Positions 24,601 to 34,300 of a stretch of DNA of 64,000 nucleotides are shown here, piece after piece. Location: the NCBI GenBank assembly GCA_903813345.2, contig CAIIXF020000002.1:18304813-18368812 (forward strand), written 5' to 3'. Origin of the DNA: Owenia fusiformis. Lineage: Eukaryota > Annelida > Polychaeta > Sabellida > Oweniidae. The position numbers and the translations under genes are program-made. Under the pieces are notes generated by a model. That model was not told the origin of the DNA, did not search any database, and saw nothing but the letters and a program-made list of their open reading frames with translations. The first letter of the stretch is position 1, and each line of letters begins with the position of its first letter.

Positions 24601-24896
24601 CTGATTTTGACGTCAAAATATACCATCCTCTGAAGGTTCTACAGTGTGAGCACAGGTCCGTGGGTCATTTATCTTAATCTGCTTTAAATGGGCTTATCAG
24701 CCTTTTGCGGATTATTGATGTAGATGTAGAAATGAAAGAATCGAACTGATTTTTTTTTGAGATGAAAACAAAAACGAAAAGCAACAACTTCGACATGGAT
24801 TTACACAATTATGCGTGTGTCTATCCTCTTGAAACACACTCTTAAATGTTACTTACCTTCAGCCTGAACGAAGCGTTTTGATTTTGAGAATGACAT
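6624..24896 (-). CDS. HMMR: Hyaluronan-mediated motility receptor (RHAMM), 5' and middle exons, gene incomplete
   Basis: Eleven exons join in phase on the minus strand: 24857-24896 (ATG), 21576-21677, 20578-20705, 20239-20298, 19796-19984, 18875-19079, 18387-18452, 17907-17959, 17363-17538, 16399-16485, 6624-6698; 1,181 coding bases, about 393 codons. The N-terminus reads MSFSKSKRF, then ACAPPPGAYDPK and a second PGPGAFD block, the proline-glycine motifs that open RHAMM. A basic linker (KKLPGKSAPELQ) follows, then long coiled coil (KLKLALKEKSSLEASI and onward). In vertebrates RHAMM binds microtubules and acts at spindle poles and centrosomes. Exon 4 has donor GTAGTT and exon 3 GTCAGT; the others are standard. 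The remaining C-terminal exons should lie beyond the left edge. The orthology call rests on the N-terminal motifs; the coiled-coil exons alone would not prove it. Confidence 0.88.
6946..6960 (+). repeat. Target-site duplication, left copy (TTCCACTTCTAGGTG)
   Basis: A 15-base exact direct repeat, TTCCACTTCTAGGTG, occurs here and at 8148-8162. The two copies bracket the minus-strand LINE fragments at 6961-8147, and the left copy runs straight into the poly(T) that is the reversed poly(A) tail. Confidence 0.85.
6961..8147 (-). mobile_element. Two 5'-truncated LINE 3' ends in tandem, inserted as one unit
   Basis: Bounded by one 15-base target-site duplication. Minus-strand content, from the right: an ORF2 C-terminal fragment (about 8147-7650, with knuckle CKVCKNVEESQEHLFLEC), its 3' UTR ending in a T run at about 7477-7494 (the reversed poly(A)), then a second, different ORF2 C-terminal fragment (about 7400-7050, with CKLCNEVDNIEHFFIHC) ending in T runs at 6961-6980. 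Both are decayed by stops and are non-coding now. Two tails with a single duplication suggest either template jumping between two RNAs or an insertion into an existing copy. Confidence 0.8.
8148..8162 (+). repeat. Target-site duplication, right copy (TTCCACTTCTAGGTG)
   Basis: Exact partner of 6946-6960. It marks the 5'-truncated end of the LINE pair. Confidence 0.85.
8300..9135. repeat. Divergent fold-back region rich in TTTACCGAA/TTCGGTAAA motifs
   Basis: The ends are inverted: TGCTTCTTTATTC at about 8307 and GAATAAAGAAGCA at about 9116. ATATTCGCTAAAT on the left recurs as its complement ATTTAGCGAATAT near 8995. The interior repeats TTTACCGAA and TATCGAA words, including a palindrome at about 8839-8879 (CATTCGGTATTTACCGAA, then ATACCGAATG), and has two TCACGTGACT palindromes (about 8718 and 8778). 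It looks like an old inverted-repeat transposon. No credible ORF: the 62-codon ORF at 8703-8891 is made of these repeats. Confidence 0.45.
9361..9367 (+). promoter_or_regulatory. Possible TATA box upstream of the acyl-CoA synthetase-like gene
   Basis: TATAAAA on the plus strand, 660 bases before the ATG at 10027. A pyrimidine-ending acceptor (ttctttctag, ending at 10017) lies just before the coding start, so a non-coding leader exon spliced to 10018 is plausible. In AT-rich DNA a lone TATA word is weak evidence. Confidence 0.2.
10027..11929 (+). CDS. Acyl-CoA synthetase-like (AMP-binding, ANL superfamily) gene with one frameshift
   Basis: Coding segments: 10027 to about 10998, then 11000-11132 in the next frame, and 11295-11929 after an intron with donor ggtatgt and acceptor ttttttag. 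The exon junction is in phase (codon split after base 1). About 580 residues in total, normal for the family. Adenylation motifs in order: TSGSTGKPK (phosphate-binding loop), GYGMTE across the splice junction, GWLHTGDIG, GRLKEFIK and NGKIDR, whose Lys is the catalytic lysine. The family activates carboxylic acids as acyl-AMP and then forms CoA thioesters; the substrate cannot be read here. The frame breaks near 10999, where KHGN-stop is replaced by METEERKKYS. This is either a sequencing or assembly error or an early pseudogene. The gene is nested antisense in an HMMR intron. Confidence 0.85.
12098..12170. repeat. Imperfect hairpin
   Basis: The left arm GGTTATTTACTGG...TTCAATATGGGTT pairs with the right arm AACCCATATTGAA...CCAGTAAATAA across an 11-base loop. 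It probably belongs to the decayed element bounded by 12175 and 13275. Confidence 0.6.
12175..13275. mobile_element. Candidate 1.1-kb inverted-repeat element interrupted by another MITE
   Basis: A 14-base perfect inverted repeat, TTATCCCATGATAT at 12175-12188 and ATATCATGGGATAA at 13262-13275, bounds non-coding DNA. A separate element with 20-base perfect ends (12502-13060) lies inside. The right end touches the start of the Helentron-like element at 13274. No ORF supports autonomous transposition. Confidence 0.5.
12502..13060. mobile_element. MITE with 20-base perfect terminal inverted repeats
   Basis: CTATCACACCAAACTAGTTC at 12502-12521 is exactly complementary to 13041-13060. If the repeat is read as beginning TCACACC, both sides are flanked by TA, as expected for Tc1/mariner-type target duplication. 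The roughly 560-base interior is GC-richer than its surroundings and rich in GTTCGT-like words, with no ORF. Confidence 0.7.
13274..14432 (+). mobile_element. Helentron-associated (HINE)-like element with tandem-repeat core, copy 1
   Basis: The left end reads AACAAGGCATTAACATG, then ATGTCACCACC at 13296-13306. The core is about six diverged units of roughly 136-160 bases (each with TGAAGCAAGTTGAAAA, AGATGATTTTGAAA and several AGGTCA or TGACCT words), then GTTACAGACGCC with CCAACC/GCCGGAC short repeats. The right end, GGAGACCATAACAATATGTCACCAC-TTTT-GGTGGTGACAT, folds as a terminal hairpin. The subterminal inverted repeats, tandem core and 3' hairpin are the layout described for HINE/pearl-type non-autonomous rolling-circle elements. 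Class assignment is inferred from layout only. Confidence 0.7.
14676..14833. repeat. Fold-back element (GGATATGGGGTTTA arms)
   Basis: ATAGGATAAA and GGTTTGGATATGGGGTTTA on the left are mirrored by TAAACCCCATATCCAAAACC and TTTATCCTA on the right. Between the arms is a short GC-richer loop. No coding content. Confidence 0.55.
14840..16205. other. HMMR intron sequence without recognised genes
   Basis: AT-rich, with scattered short ATATCA repeats around 14850-15010 (for example 'tgaatatcatgtga', 'aatatcactttt'). ORFs of 60-80 codons here lack family resemblance and splice context. Confidence 0.5.
16210..16370. repeat. Fold-back repeat next to an HMMR exon
   Basis: CCTGGGGTTCATTTATAACCAGAAACTT pairs imperfectly with AAGTTTCTGTTAATAAATCCCTGG. 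It lies about 30 bases downstream of the HMMR exon 16399-16485 on the minus strand. Confidence 0.45.
17994..18125 (+). mobile_element. HINE-like element, short degenerate derivative (copy 3)
   Basis: Starts ACAAGGCATTAAAATG with GTGTCACTACC, then TTGTTACAGACACCCAATGCTGACTGCC, and ends with a decayed form of the GGAGACCATAACAATATGTC terminus. It has no tandem core, so only the two ends of the family remain. It lies in an HMMR intron. Confidence 0.6.
19660..19800. repeat. HMMR: Tandem duplication of the end of an HMMR exon and its intron flank
   Basis: The exon 19796-19984 ends (minus strand) in sequence appearing on the plus strand as TTCTTCAAGAGGTCTTTGCTCTTTG. The same words recur at about 19673-19697 with similar flanks ('attctaattgagggaa', 'aaaaataagaaaaaat'). 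The outer copy has lost the ctTAC donor block and so probably cannot be used as an exon. Period roughly 125 bases. Confidence 0.7.
22253..23096. mobile_element. TTAA-flanked 836-base non-autonomous element
   Basis: TTAA at 22253-22256 and 23093-23096 flank imperfect terminal inverted repeats AGGCCCAGTGTAAAGTTT and AAACTTTAGACGGGGACT. A TTAA duplication is characteristic of piggyBac-type integration. The interior is AT-rich with no transposase ORF. It lies in the first HMMR intron. Confidence 0.55.
23100..24080. other. HMMR: First HMMR intron, no gene seen
   Basis: AT-rich with short polypurine patches (GGAGGGGGGATCGGATAGAGGGGGG at about 23747-23775). No ORF of interest and no splice-compatible coding stretch recognised. 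Confidence 0.5.
24089..24286. mobile_element. TA-flanked MITE (CAGTTGGGGAC ends)
   Basis: The left end TAGTTGGGGACAAAAATAAATGACAGGT is the imperfect complement of the right end ACCTGTCATTTATTTATGTCCCCAACTG. TA lies directly outside both ends (24087-24088 and 24287-24288). About 198 bases, of mariner-MITE type, non-coding. Confidence 0.7.
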
Positions 24897-24939
24897 ATTG
24901 CAGATATTACAGCTTTGGTTGAATTTGCTGCAATGTTTT

Positions 24940-24965
24940 CAAAATACATCAAACCGCCAAGAATT
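24940..24965 (-). promoter_or_regulatory. HMMR: CDE/CHR-like cell-cycle promoter motif upstream of HMMR
   Basis: On the minus strand the sequence reads TTGGCGGTTTGATG (24951-24958 is GGCGGTTT), about 60 bases upstream of the HMMR ATG. GGCGG and TTTGA-type words form the CDE/CHR module that represses G2/M genes through DREAM/MuvB. Here the usual four-base spacer is missing and the CHR is imperfect, so this is only suggestive. Confidence 0.25.
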
Positions 24966-25172
24966 TAAACGAAGTCTCGTTCTCAGCGAGAACATACGAG
25001 AGTTGATATTATGCTACAGTGATTTTGCGATCGCCGAGATGTTCGAAACAGCATTGTTCGCAATTATTAAACCTCACAACATTGAAAGCTATTGTTTTAA
25101 AGAAATGCCCGTAGAATCTTCATAGTGAACTGCCAATATTATAAATAATATAATAATATAATATAACACTGG

Positions 25173-25345
25173 CAGTGGCGGATCCAGATAAGAGGGGGGG
25201 GGGGTCCAAATTTCAAGTCTGGTCAAAAATGTCGGCGCTTGGGCTCTCTAAATCCAATAATTGGGCCCAAATTATGAAAATTGAAGGCCAATTTTTGACA
25301 AATAGGCTTAAAAACGGCCGGGCCCCAAATTAGGCTACGTCGGAA
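25173..25345. mobile_element. Fragment of a GGCGGATCC-ended repeat
   Basis: Begins CAGTGGCGGATCCAGA followed by a G run, then GGGCCC-rich text. The relative at 27473-27657 carries the opposite end (CAGATCCGCCCCTG). The internal words AATTGGGCCCAAA and CGGGCC are shared. Confidence 0.5.
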
Positions 25346-25349
25346 ACAT

Positions 25350-26490
25350 ATGTGTCGAAAAATAAGTAAAAATAAAAATAAACCTTATCATGGTGATTTA
25401 ACTTTAGAGCACTTTAGTGTTCAATTGCAAATCGACTTCTCAAGGCCAAGGTGACATCTGCCTACTGTCATAAATTAATTATTTGCACTCTAGTAAATAC
25501 TAAATTGAAAATATCATTTTATTGAGTTTCGGTAGCGGAAACTAATGGAATTTCAAATGGAGTAAAGGACTTATGCCCGGACTTATGCCGCGGATCACCG
25601 GGGATGTCCTAAGCCGACAAAAGGCTTTTGGTTCGACATTCATTAAGGGGCCACACTATTCTAGGTATAATCTTCTAATTCGCTCAGATTCCGATTCGGT
25701 CTTCAATATATGTTTGAAAGGAATTACTGCATTCTACACCTTTAATTATTTCACCTTATCGGCATTGACAAATACAGTGTAGGAGCAGTAATGGATTGAC
25801 ATTGCCATGTAATTCCACCTATGATAACTTATCAGTAGCTTTTATTATAGAATTCTATTGGATTCATCAGCTTCAGTTGTATTTGATCTTGGGAAGCTTC
25901 GTATTAATGTAATCTCGGAACAAATGGTTCATTTAGATTTATAGGCTGTTTTCACCCTGTCGACGGGATGTGATCTAAACTTCGTGGAACTTATATGGTT
26001 GAAATCTGTATTCTAGAAATACGTTTTCGATATTAACGAAGATAAAGCCTCTTTATTTAAAAATCCATCACATATTAACTGACATATATATAATGAAAAT
26101 ATGCTCTTTATCCCAAGGGATCTCAAGACTACTAATAAAAACGTACAAGATCTAATTCTTAAGAGTACATCGTTATGACAAACCATCAACAGGCATCTAC
26201 TTCCTACTCAATGAGTGAGAATTATGGAGGGTGTCATGTTTTACTGTCGTACGCCTATGGGGGAGGGGGTCGTTTAGTTGCTTTGATTTGTAACTTAACA
26301 CATTTGACAATTTTTGACTGAAAATGGCCAAAATCACTTGAAAAGTGCTCAGAATCTGAGAATGGTGATTTTGAAATAATCTATGGCTACGGGCCTGCTC
26401 GCGACTGTAAAAGATCAGACGTCAAACTCGTGGCAAAGCGCATGAGAGGTCAAAAATTTCAATATGTGACCATTGTCTGGATAATGAGTC
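25350..26490. other. Intergenic DNA between HMMR and the GPCR, no gene seen
   Basis: No exon-like stretch recognised on either strand. A short repeat at about 26310-26400, ending CTACGGGCCTG, is related to 16560-16640 and, reversed, to 30360-30520. Confidence 0.5.
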
Positions 26491-26492
26491 AA

Positions 26493-26880
26493 CAGGGTGG
26501 TCAAAAAAATGGAAACCCTGCATTTTCCTAATATCTTTGTCATTTTAAAGAATTAACTCCCTGATATTTCACACATTTGTACATCATTCAATTTCTACCA
26601 ACCACCCTACCAAATATCATGACCATCAGACTGATAGTCACACATATCCCCACAGTTAGGGACATTTTGGACGACAGGGGCAGGCGGCCCGACAGCGCTA
26701 TAGTGGCCACTGGGGCATGTTCTGTAAACTGTATTGTGACTATCAATCTGATGGTCATGAAAAAATAAGCTGGTAGGAAATTGAATGATGTACAAATGTG
26801 CAAAATATCAGGGCGTTATTTCTTAAAATGACAAATATATGAGGAAAATGGTGTAATGGTTTCCTTTTTTGACCACCCTG
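26493..26880. mobile_element. 388-base near-palindromic MITE (CAGGGTGGTC ends)
   Basis: The left end CAGGGTGGTCAAAAAAATGG is mirrored by the right end CCTTTTTTGACCACCCTG. The complementarity continues far inward (TACATCATTCAATTTC with GAAATTGAATGATGTA; ATCATGACCATCAGA with TCTGATGGTCATGA). The arms meet around a small GC-rich centre at about 26680. TA follows on the right; the left flank is AA, so one base of a TA duplication may have mutated. ORFs on both strands here are palindrome artefacts. Confidence 0.8.
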
Positions 26881-27105
26881 TACAAGACATCCGCTGAATG
26901 TGTTGTATCCTGCCTCCTTTCAAAGTCCTGGCAATACTAACTTTATATATCACTATGTACAGTATGTCACATTTTTGTCCTTTTTTATAACTCAAACTTT
27001 TCAAATCTGATGACTATTTTGATGTAATTAAAATTGATTTTATACATCACTGTTATATTTACGGATACGACGATCAAATAAAATTCTGAGTTATTTATGG
27101 AGTTT

Positions 27106-27286
27106 GTATTCGCGTATACAACTAACGGCTAGTAGCTATCGGATAAACCTATTATTTTATGACGAGTTCATTTAAATATGAGTGGAATAGTGGCAGGTAC
27201 TTTACATGTATATATTTAAATGAGTTGCCCATAAAATAGTAGGCTAATCCGAAAGCCGCTAACCGTTAGTTGCATTCGCGAATACA
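27106..27286. mobile_element. Palindromic MITE, TAACGG family, copy 1
   Basis: GTATTCGCG...CAACTAACGGC on the left and GCTAACCGTTAGTTGC...CGCGAATAC on the right. Internal CATTTAAATATGA and TATATTTAAATG blocks are also inverted. A second copy lies at 35874-36023. Confidence 0.75.
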
Positions 27287-27472
27287 CGCTTAGCTGCAAC
27301 GTAAATTGCAGATGTTCTCTCGCTCGTGGTGGGATGGATGCTTTTAACAAATTAAATGTGATCCTAAAAGTAATAATGCGGATTTATATAACACGTATCA
27401 ACAAATCATTTATCTTTCCAGTGGGTGAAATGATAAGAATACCTGAATTCCTATTTCAACATATCGATCCAA

Positions 27473-27657
27473 CTGGCGGATTAAGGGCCCACTTATCTCA
27501 AGATGGGCCCGGAAAAATAATTGGGCCCAAAATAAGGGCCCCAATTAGCGGGCCTTTTTGGGCATTACCGGACCTTTTGAGCTTTATTTTTCAATTTTTG
27601 GAAAGATTTTTTCAGACTTGAAATTTGGGCCCCGTGTTAGTTTCAGATCCGCCCCTG
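27473..27657. mobile_element. GGCGGAT-ended short element
   Basis: CTGGCGGATTAAGG at the left and CAGATCCGCCCCTG at the right are imperfectly inverted. The interior is rich in GGGCCC. Related to the fragment at 25173-25345. Confidence 0.5.
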
Positions 27658-28362
27658 CATCCCTCATACGCTGTTTCACTATAAGACTTGTGCAACGTTT
27701 CTGTCGTACGGAATTATGAGATTACTTTAATTTCTGCCCAGTGAATGGCAGAGACATTTAAATAAGGGAGTACTGTAGATGCATAGTAAAGATAGCACTT
27801 TTTAACACGAAATATTCATCGCCAAAAATAAAAATATTAATACTACAATTACGTTTGTCTGCTGTCGCTTCGGGCATATAAACTGTATTGATTGGACACT
27901 GAGATCGTTTCCAGAAAATATGATGAATGTGCAAAATGAGACTTGTACCAAAATAGAATATGTAATCTCTGTTTATATTAGACTTAACTAATAGGAGAAA
28001 TAGAAAAAAATAATCGAGACCAGTATTTACTTCAGTAAAACGTTTCTTAGACTCACGTGTTTTCAAGGGATGACTTTTGCAGAAAACAGGATCAGTGATG
28101 GAGTACCATACGTAAATGTGATTATAAAAATGATGTAGGCCTGCACTGAATTTAAAGCAACCAGCACTCATTACATTTTGTGACTTACTGAGTACGATTG
28201 AGCAACAACATAAAAATGAATTTGGATATGATTGGCAAAACGTTACAGATAAGGGAGACAACAACATGGGCACAGATACAGAAGATCAAGCCTTGAAAAA
28301 CAAACGCGTGTAAAAGGACGTGTGGAAGGACGTGCTTTTTGAAAGCACCACACTTGGACGAG

Positions 28363-31300
28363 ATGTTCAATGAATACCAAAACAGGACATTAGTTAGCGT
28401 TGCAAATGCCAACCGTTTTGACAACAAACTTGGCCTTATAATTTTAGTGACAACAATGTCGTTGTTCTGTCTGTTTGCGATAGGTGGCAACGTTGTGATA
28501 ATAGTGACGGTATTTTGTAGCAGACGACTTCGTGATACGACATCGGCGTTTCTGCTTAACCTTGCACTCAGTGACCTGATGGTTGGGGCCCTTGTCATGC
28601 CCCTGGTCATTAGCAACTTGTTCCTTGGCAACACATATGATGTGGTAATATATTATTTTCTTTATAATAATTTACACCGCAACTTTAATAAAATTAAGAC
28701 CTGGGGTAGAGTTTTAAAAACCACAAGCACAAAATCCAATTTCAATTCATCAGGTCCATAAATTAATCTAGGAGAAAAGGTTTAATATTAGGGAGGTAAA
28801 TTACAAGTTTTAAGAACGCGAACGTGTAATATTTCGCCCCCCCCCCGGGGATTACTCTCCCGCTATCAATTCGGTTTCCAGGGACCTAATGGCAATTATT
28901 TTCAGTATACAGTACCACTGTTTATTCCATGATGGTGAAATTCCCTGCAATCTGAATGGCCCATGTGATTTAAATATATCCTGTATTTACACACACTCTC
29001 AACTTCACTGGTGATCCGCTCGATTACTCTGGGTACCGAAACCATGGGCTTTCAATTAGAGGCCCCGCATCTGTAAATATAAAAAAACAATTTGAAACAT
29101 AGGCGTAGCCTGGGAGGGGTGCGATGGCTGCAATCGCACCCCCCCCCCATTTCCAATAAAAATAAAACCATGAGAAAGAAGAAGAAAGGGGCTTTAAAAT
29201 GCTTTTTATTTTACGCTTCTAGCTCAATTTTGAAGGATGTTGCATCAATTTTTGTAAAATTAAAATAAATCTTATTTTTTGGCTTGTTTATCACACATTC
29301 GCACCCCCTGACTGAAAACCGATCGCACCCCCCCCCCCCCCCTGACTGAAAGCTGGCTACGCCCCTGTGGAGCATGCACATTTTCTCCAAAGCGTTTGGG
29401 TACACTGCACTTTCAGATGATGAAATTGGAGTGAAAGGTCATAAGATTTAACGTGTATAATACAAGAAAAGCAAATAACAAGTTAACAACAAGAAATACG
29501 TCTACCAAAATATCTATGGAGTGAGTAAGGTTGATCTGTCTGAATTTTCTCCAGGTCAAGGAATTGGACTTGATTATGGGAGTTTCATCTGAATGATCAC
29601 AGAATAAAAATCCTTATTCAATGATTTCTCGTGAAATACAGAAATATTCTTCCCTCGAAAGTCTCGCAAGCAAGCGCAAGCGCCTCGTGAAATTCAGACC
29701 TTCTCGGGCAGAACATTTTCTGTATTTCACTCGAATCATTGAATAACTTATAGCATACTTTACTCAATCGGACCATAATTCTACACGTCCACGTACAATT
29801 TAAAAAATATAACTTAACCTCCCTATTAGTATAGTATAGAAATCCCTTCTAGGAAAGCCCTTAATAAAACAATAATAATAAATTAAACATTCGTCACATA
29901 TCCCAGTATATCATTTCACGATTGCCTAAGAGAAGAAAAAGTTTTATACCTAATTAGATTTTCAGACATAAACACATAAACATATCAGGTTCCTGTAAAG
30001 AGTTATATTTCATCATGAAAGCTAATCCTTTACTTGCATATTTTGCAGTGTCGCATATTTCATAAAATGCCCCTATTATTTTGATATAATAGCCAAACTC
30101 AATATGGATAGTCATAGCATCTCTTTTCTTACAATCGCCATGGTAACCGATGATTGGCAGGCCATGAATTATAGTACAAAATAACATAATTATTGAATTT
30201 AAGATGCCACTGATTTTTCAACAATGTAAACTCCATCGACGGCATGGTTTATTGCTAAAATTATCCCTAAATAGTAATTGTCTTCGATCATTTCATTTAA
30301 AACACACCATATAAGCCTTGTACTCGGACAATTAGAAAATCATTAATTGAATAATAGCAGGCCCGTAGCCAGGATTTGCGAAGGGGGTTCACTTTTTGAA
30401 AAATTCCAGGGGTGCTCACTTTTGACAACTTTGGCCCAAAAATTCCCCAAATCACTTAAACAGAGCTCAAAACACTATATAGTAAAAACAGCATGATTTT
30501 GAAAGAATTTTTGAATCATTAATCGAAAAATAAAAATGTTGGCAATAACATTTTGGTGACGTGAACGGACTGCGAGCTCCATATATTCATATTTGTGTCA
30601 CTCTTGCATTGGAATTTTCTTGTTTATCTTGTCAAAATATTGAGTTTCACCGATGGGTATTGAGTTTAATCTTTTATTTTCATACTCTCGTTAATAACTG
30701 CTGACATTTGTCAATGTAAAACTAACCTATATTAATGTATTCCCAGTCTGCGTTCCAAACAAACTGTTACAAAAATACAAATGGGAAAGGATTGGCTAGG
30801 TTGATTCAATTTTGCGAGTCAGCACTTATGTTTATGGGCATGTACGCCAAAAGGGCGATGAAGCGTTTGGTTTTACAGGGTGGATTAAAAAAACAATACA
30901 CAAGTATAAAGATGAATCATATGATATGTTAAACCATGCCATATATGTTATATTATTTTGAAAATAAATCATGCATCTCCTAACAATATGACACCATTGT
31001 TTTCCTGTGGAGTTAGAGGCTAAAATTGACATCAGGGGTGTCATGTGCGACCACAAAATCAACAAGAAAAAAGTGTTTTCAATCGGATGGTGTCATATTG
31101 TTAGGAAATGATTAACGCATATCCTATTATATTCATCTTTAAATTTGTGTATTTTTGGCCCACCTTAGTAAAAATCATTAGGCTTAACTTTGATTTTTAG
31201 GAACTGCCTGGTATACTGAGCGATCAAAACACTTTTACATGATTTATATGATAGGGAGTATCCTTAGGACAAATCCTGGGTTACAACAAGCCTTTACATA

Positions 31301-34300
31301 TTTTGCATTGTGCAGTTTTAGTACCAATATAAACCATCACGGTGAACATTAAACATTTTAAGAGAGCCCTTTACTCAGGAAAACTGGATAAAATGTGAGA
31401 ATAATATATTCTCTCGCCTGTTAGAAATCTCAATGAAATGTATCTGGTTTTAATTTCATCTTTCGCCTCTGAGGTAAATAGCCAACAAAGAGGAGAGACA
31501 AGTTTGGAGTAAGCTTTCTAAAAATTTGTAACAATTTTACAGTATTTTTGATCACACTATTGGCTGTCATATCTATTTCCTAAAAGATCCTAGAATACTG
31601 CGGAAATTGAAATATTACCTTTTGAAAAGATTTATTGAACATTTACATTCGCTATTCTTTGCTACCACTTTAACAGAGCGACACTTGACGTCGAAAAGCG
31701 TCACCCTCAACCTTTCAAAATAAGCGCAACGTGATTGATTACATGTTCAACCATAACCCTCGACTGTCAACATTGAAGACGATATTGTCTCGATAGAAAT
31801 CAATAAAGATGCGTAGATTGAATGCACGTTCACCAAATAAACTAACACCCGTGTTCAAAACGAACGATTACAATATCAACCGAAAATAAACCCAACGTCA
31901 TTAATCGAATGAAGTGATTAAATAATTAATCATAATATCATGCTCTTCCTTCGCCACTTAAAATATAAACCTGAGATGATAATTAATCAATTTCAGATCC
32001 TTTCGCAACGTGTTTAGGTTAAAATAACGAGTATACTTAGTAGTACGTCTATAAAGAGGATGAATACATACCCGTCATGCAACGTTAAGAGGAGGAACCC
32101 TTACCCGTCATACAATGTGAGCTCGCGTGCCTAGCTAGATACCATCAAAAAGACGAGCTTGATATAGAAATGTAATTAACGATCTATTTTGTATGATAAA
32201 CAATGTTTGATTGCAAAATGATGTGTAGTAACGCAGTCAATTATTTTCTGACTGAGAGACAGAGAGCGCAATAATAAAAACGAAGCGCCTCACTCTGCTT
32301 TATTTAAAATTCCTTGTGAATGTTACGGAAACTGTTAATTCAAATCGCTCGTTTCAATGGTTGTACTATACACTCCCCTCCAGAAGTTTAGCAATCAGAC
32401 GTTTTCATTTAATAGCAAATCGCCGCCTGTCAATGTTAATCTTTTAATCTAAATTTTCAGTCTTACAATAGTTCGGAAATTTAAGACAACGTTTTTTTTA
32501 ATCACCAACCACATGATATGTCACGTGATCCAAAAATGTACTTCCAGTTGCCAAACTTATGCGGGGGAGTGTACATTATGAGACTTATCAGAATATTCAT
32601 GGGTAACAGTGTAGTACATTCTCTAGCCAGCGACAAGAGAACATTGAATAAACAGGTACAAAAGCGTTACAATAAATAATGGATAATTTATCATCCAGCG
32701 ACATTTATAAATTAGTCGAGCAAATATTAGCTGTAGAAAATCGTAGTTCATCCATTATTCGCTCGGTTCTGCTACTGAAATACATGATTGATATATATTT
32801 GATCGATGAACATTATTAGCCTGATAAGAACTTGTGATATAATTTATTACTTAGCTTTTATCCGTGACTTATTTCTTACATCTGACAAGATAAAAATACA
32901 AACAACTTGCCAGGTTGTCACGGTCCTAGAGCGGTATACTCATTTATTGACGAACATGATATTATTTAGCATCACGAGTAGGCTGAGTTGATGACAATTA
33001 TTTGGCTTTATGATATTTATTATTTAGATACTTTTATTTTGTTTCTTTAAATAAGAGTTCCATCTATACCCTTACATACAAGGCTCCTACAGTACTATAT
33101 AAGGATATGTGATATTTGATTTTTTGCATGATTTCCCAGGCCCCGTATTATCTCAATGGGAGTTTTCATTAATTAAAAATTGATAAATGTTTGTTAATTC
33201 CGATAATCTTAACTCAATTGGAAAAATCATTTTAGCCTAAAGCCCAAATAGCGATGATAGCGAGAGCGATGATTTTGACAAAAACAAAAGTCTGGAGCAA
33301 ATGTTACCAAGAAAAGGGCCCACGTGAAATAAGTTCAGTCCTGTTTAAAGATAGCGATAAATTCTTCAGGGTATGCGGCATACGTTTTTGAGAAAAGGGC
33401 CCACGTGAAATAAGCATTTTCAAATTTATCGATGTTAGCGATAATATCAAAATCTATATTATCTGATAATGCTTATTTCATGTGTGCCCTTTATCAAAAT
33501 AACCAAATGTATCGCTAATTAATTTATCAAATTTATCGCTCAGTAACTAGCAATAAGTTCACGAACGATGTGGAACTGACAAATCCACTCTCAAATTAAA
33601 TAGAAAGACCCGAGCGAGTGTCAAAGTGTCAATGACCGTTCCCAAAGCCGACGTCATAGTCCGTAATACATGTACACTTGTACAGTGAACAACCCCAGGT
33701 ACATATTAGTAGACATATTAACAATAGGGGAAATTATTTTGCACTGATGGTCACTATATATTCGTCTAATAATAACATACTTATGCTAGAGAACACCTGA
33801 GAACCAATTAATGAGAAATGAACGTAAAGACTTCTAAGACTTTTTCTGCTTAATAGCAAATTGCACAACTGAAAAGACGAAGAATGGCTGCTGAGAACAC
33901 GAGGAATACCGCGTGACACTTAGAAAGTTTATCATAGTTTATGGCATATTATGCCATAAACGAACTACCTGCACACTAATAGAAGATTGAATTTCAAGAA
34001 GTGCGAGTTCGAGCAATGCATTAAGGATACCTAATCAAATACAAATTAATTATTTAATCCCAATTCAGTTCTGAAACTTTTAAGAATTAAATCAAAGCCA
34101 AAACATGTCATGATTTACAGAGTTGGCGTATTGTGCACCTTTGAATGGTCCAGAGTGAACAAGTCGCTAAACACAATTTAATTTGTAATGGCCTAACACA
34201 GATTAAATATGTTCGACAGAGAACTAAAGAGCTTATCACCGTATCAGCGTCGGCTCTCATGACATATGATTTCATATCAAGAATAAGAGCAATTTCAAGA

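Noticed and set aside
24898-25125. 75-codon plus-strand ORF divergent from HMMR
   Set aside because: It begins at TTG, lies over the HMMR promoter and 5' UTR, and shows no domain or splice context.
26577-26803. Overlapping ORFs on both strands with mirror-like translations
   Set aside because: They lie in the arms of a near-perfect palindromic MITE, so open frames on both strands follow from the palindrome.
28339-28362. GPCR start upstream of 28363
   Set aside because: The in-frame codon at 28339 is TTG; the first ATG in frame is 28363.
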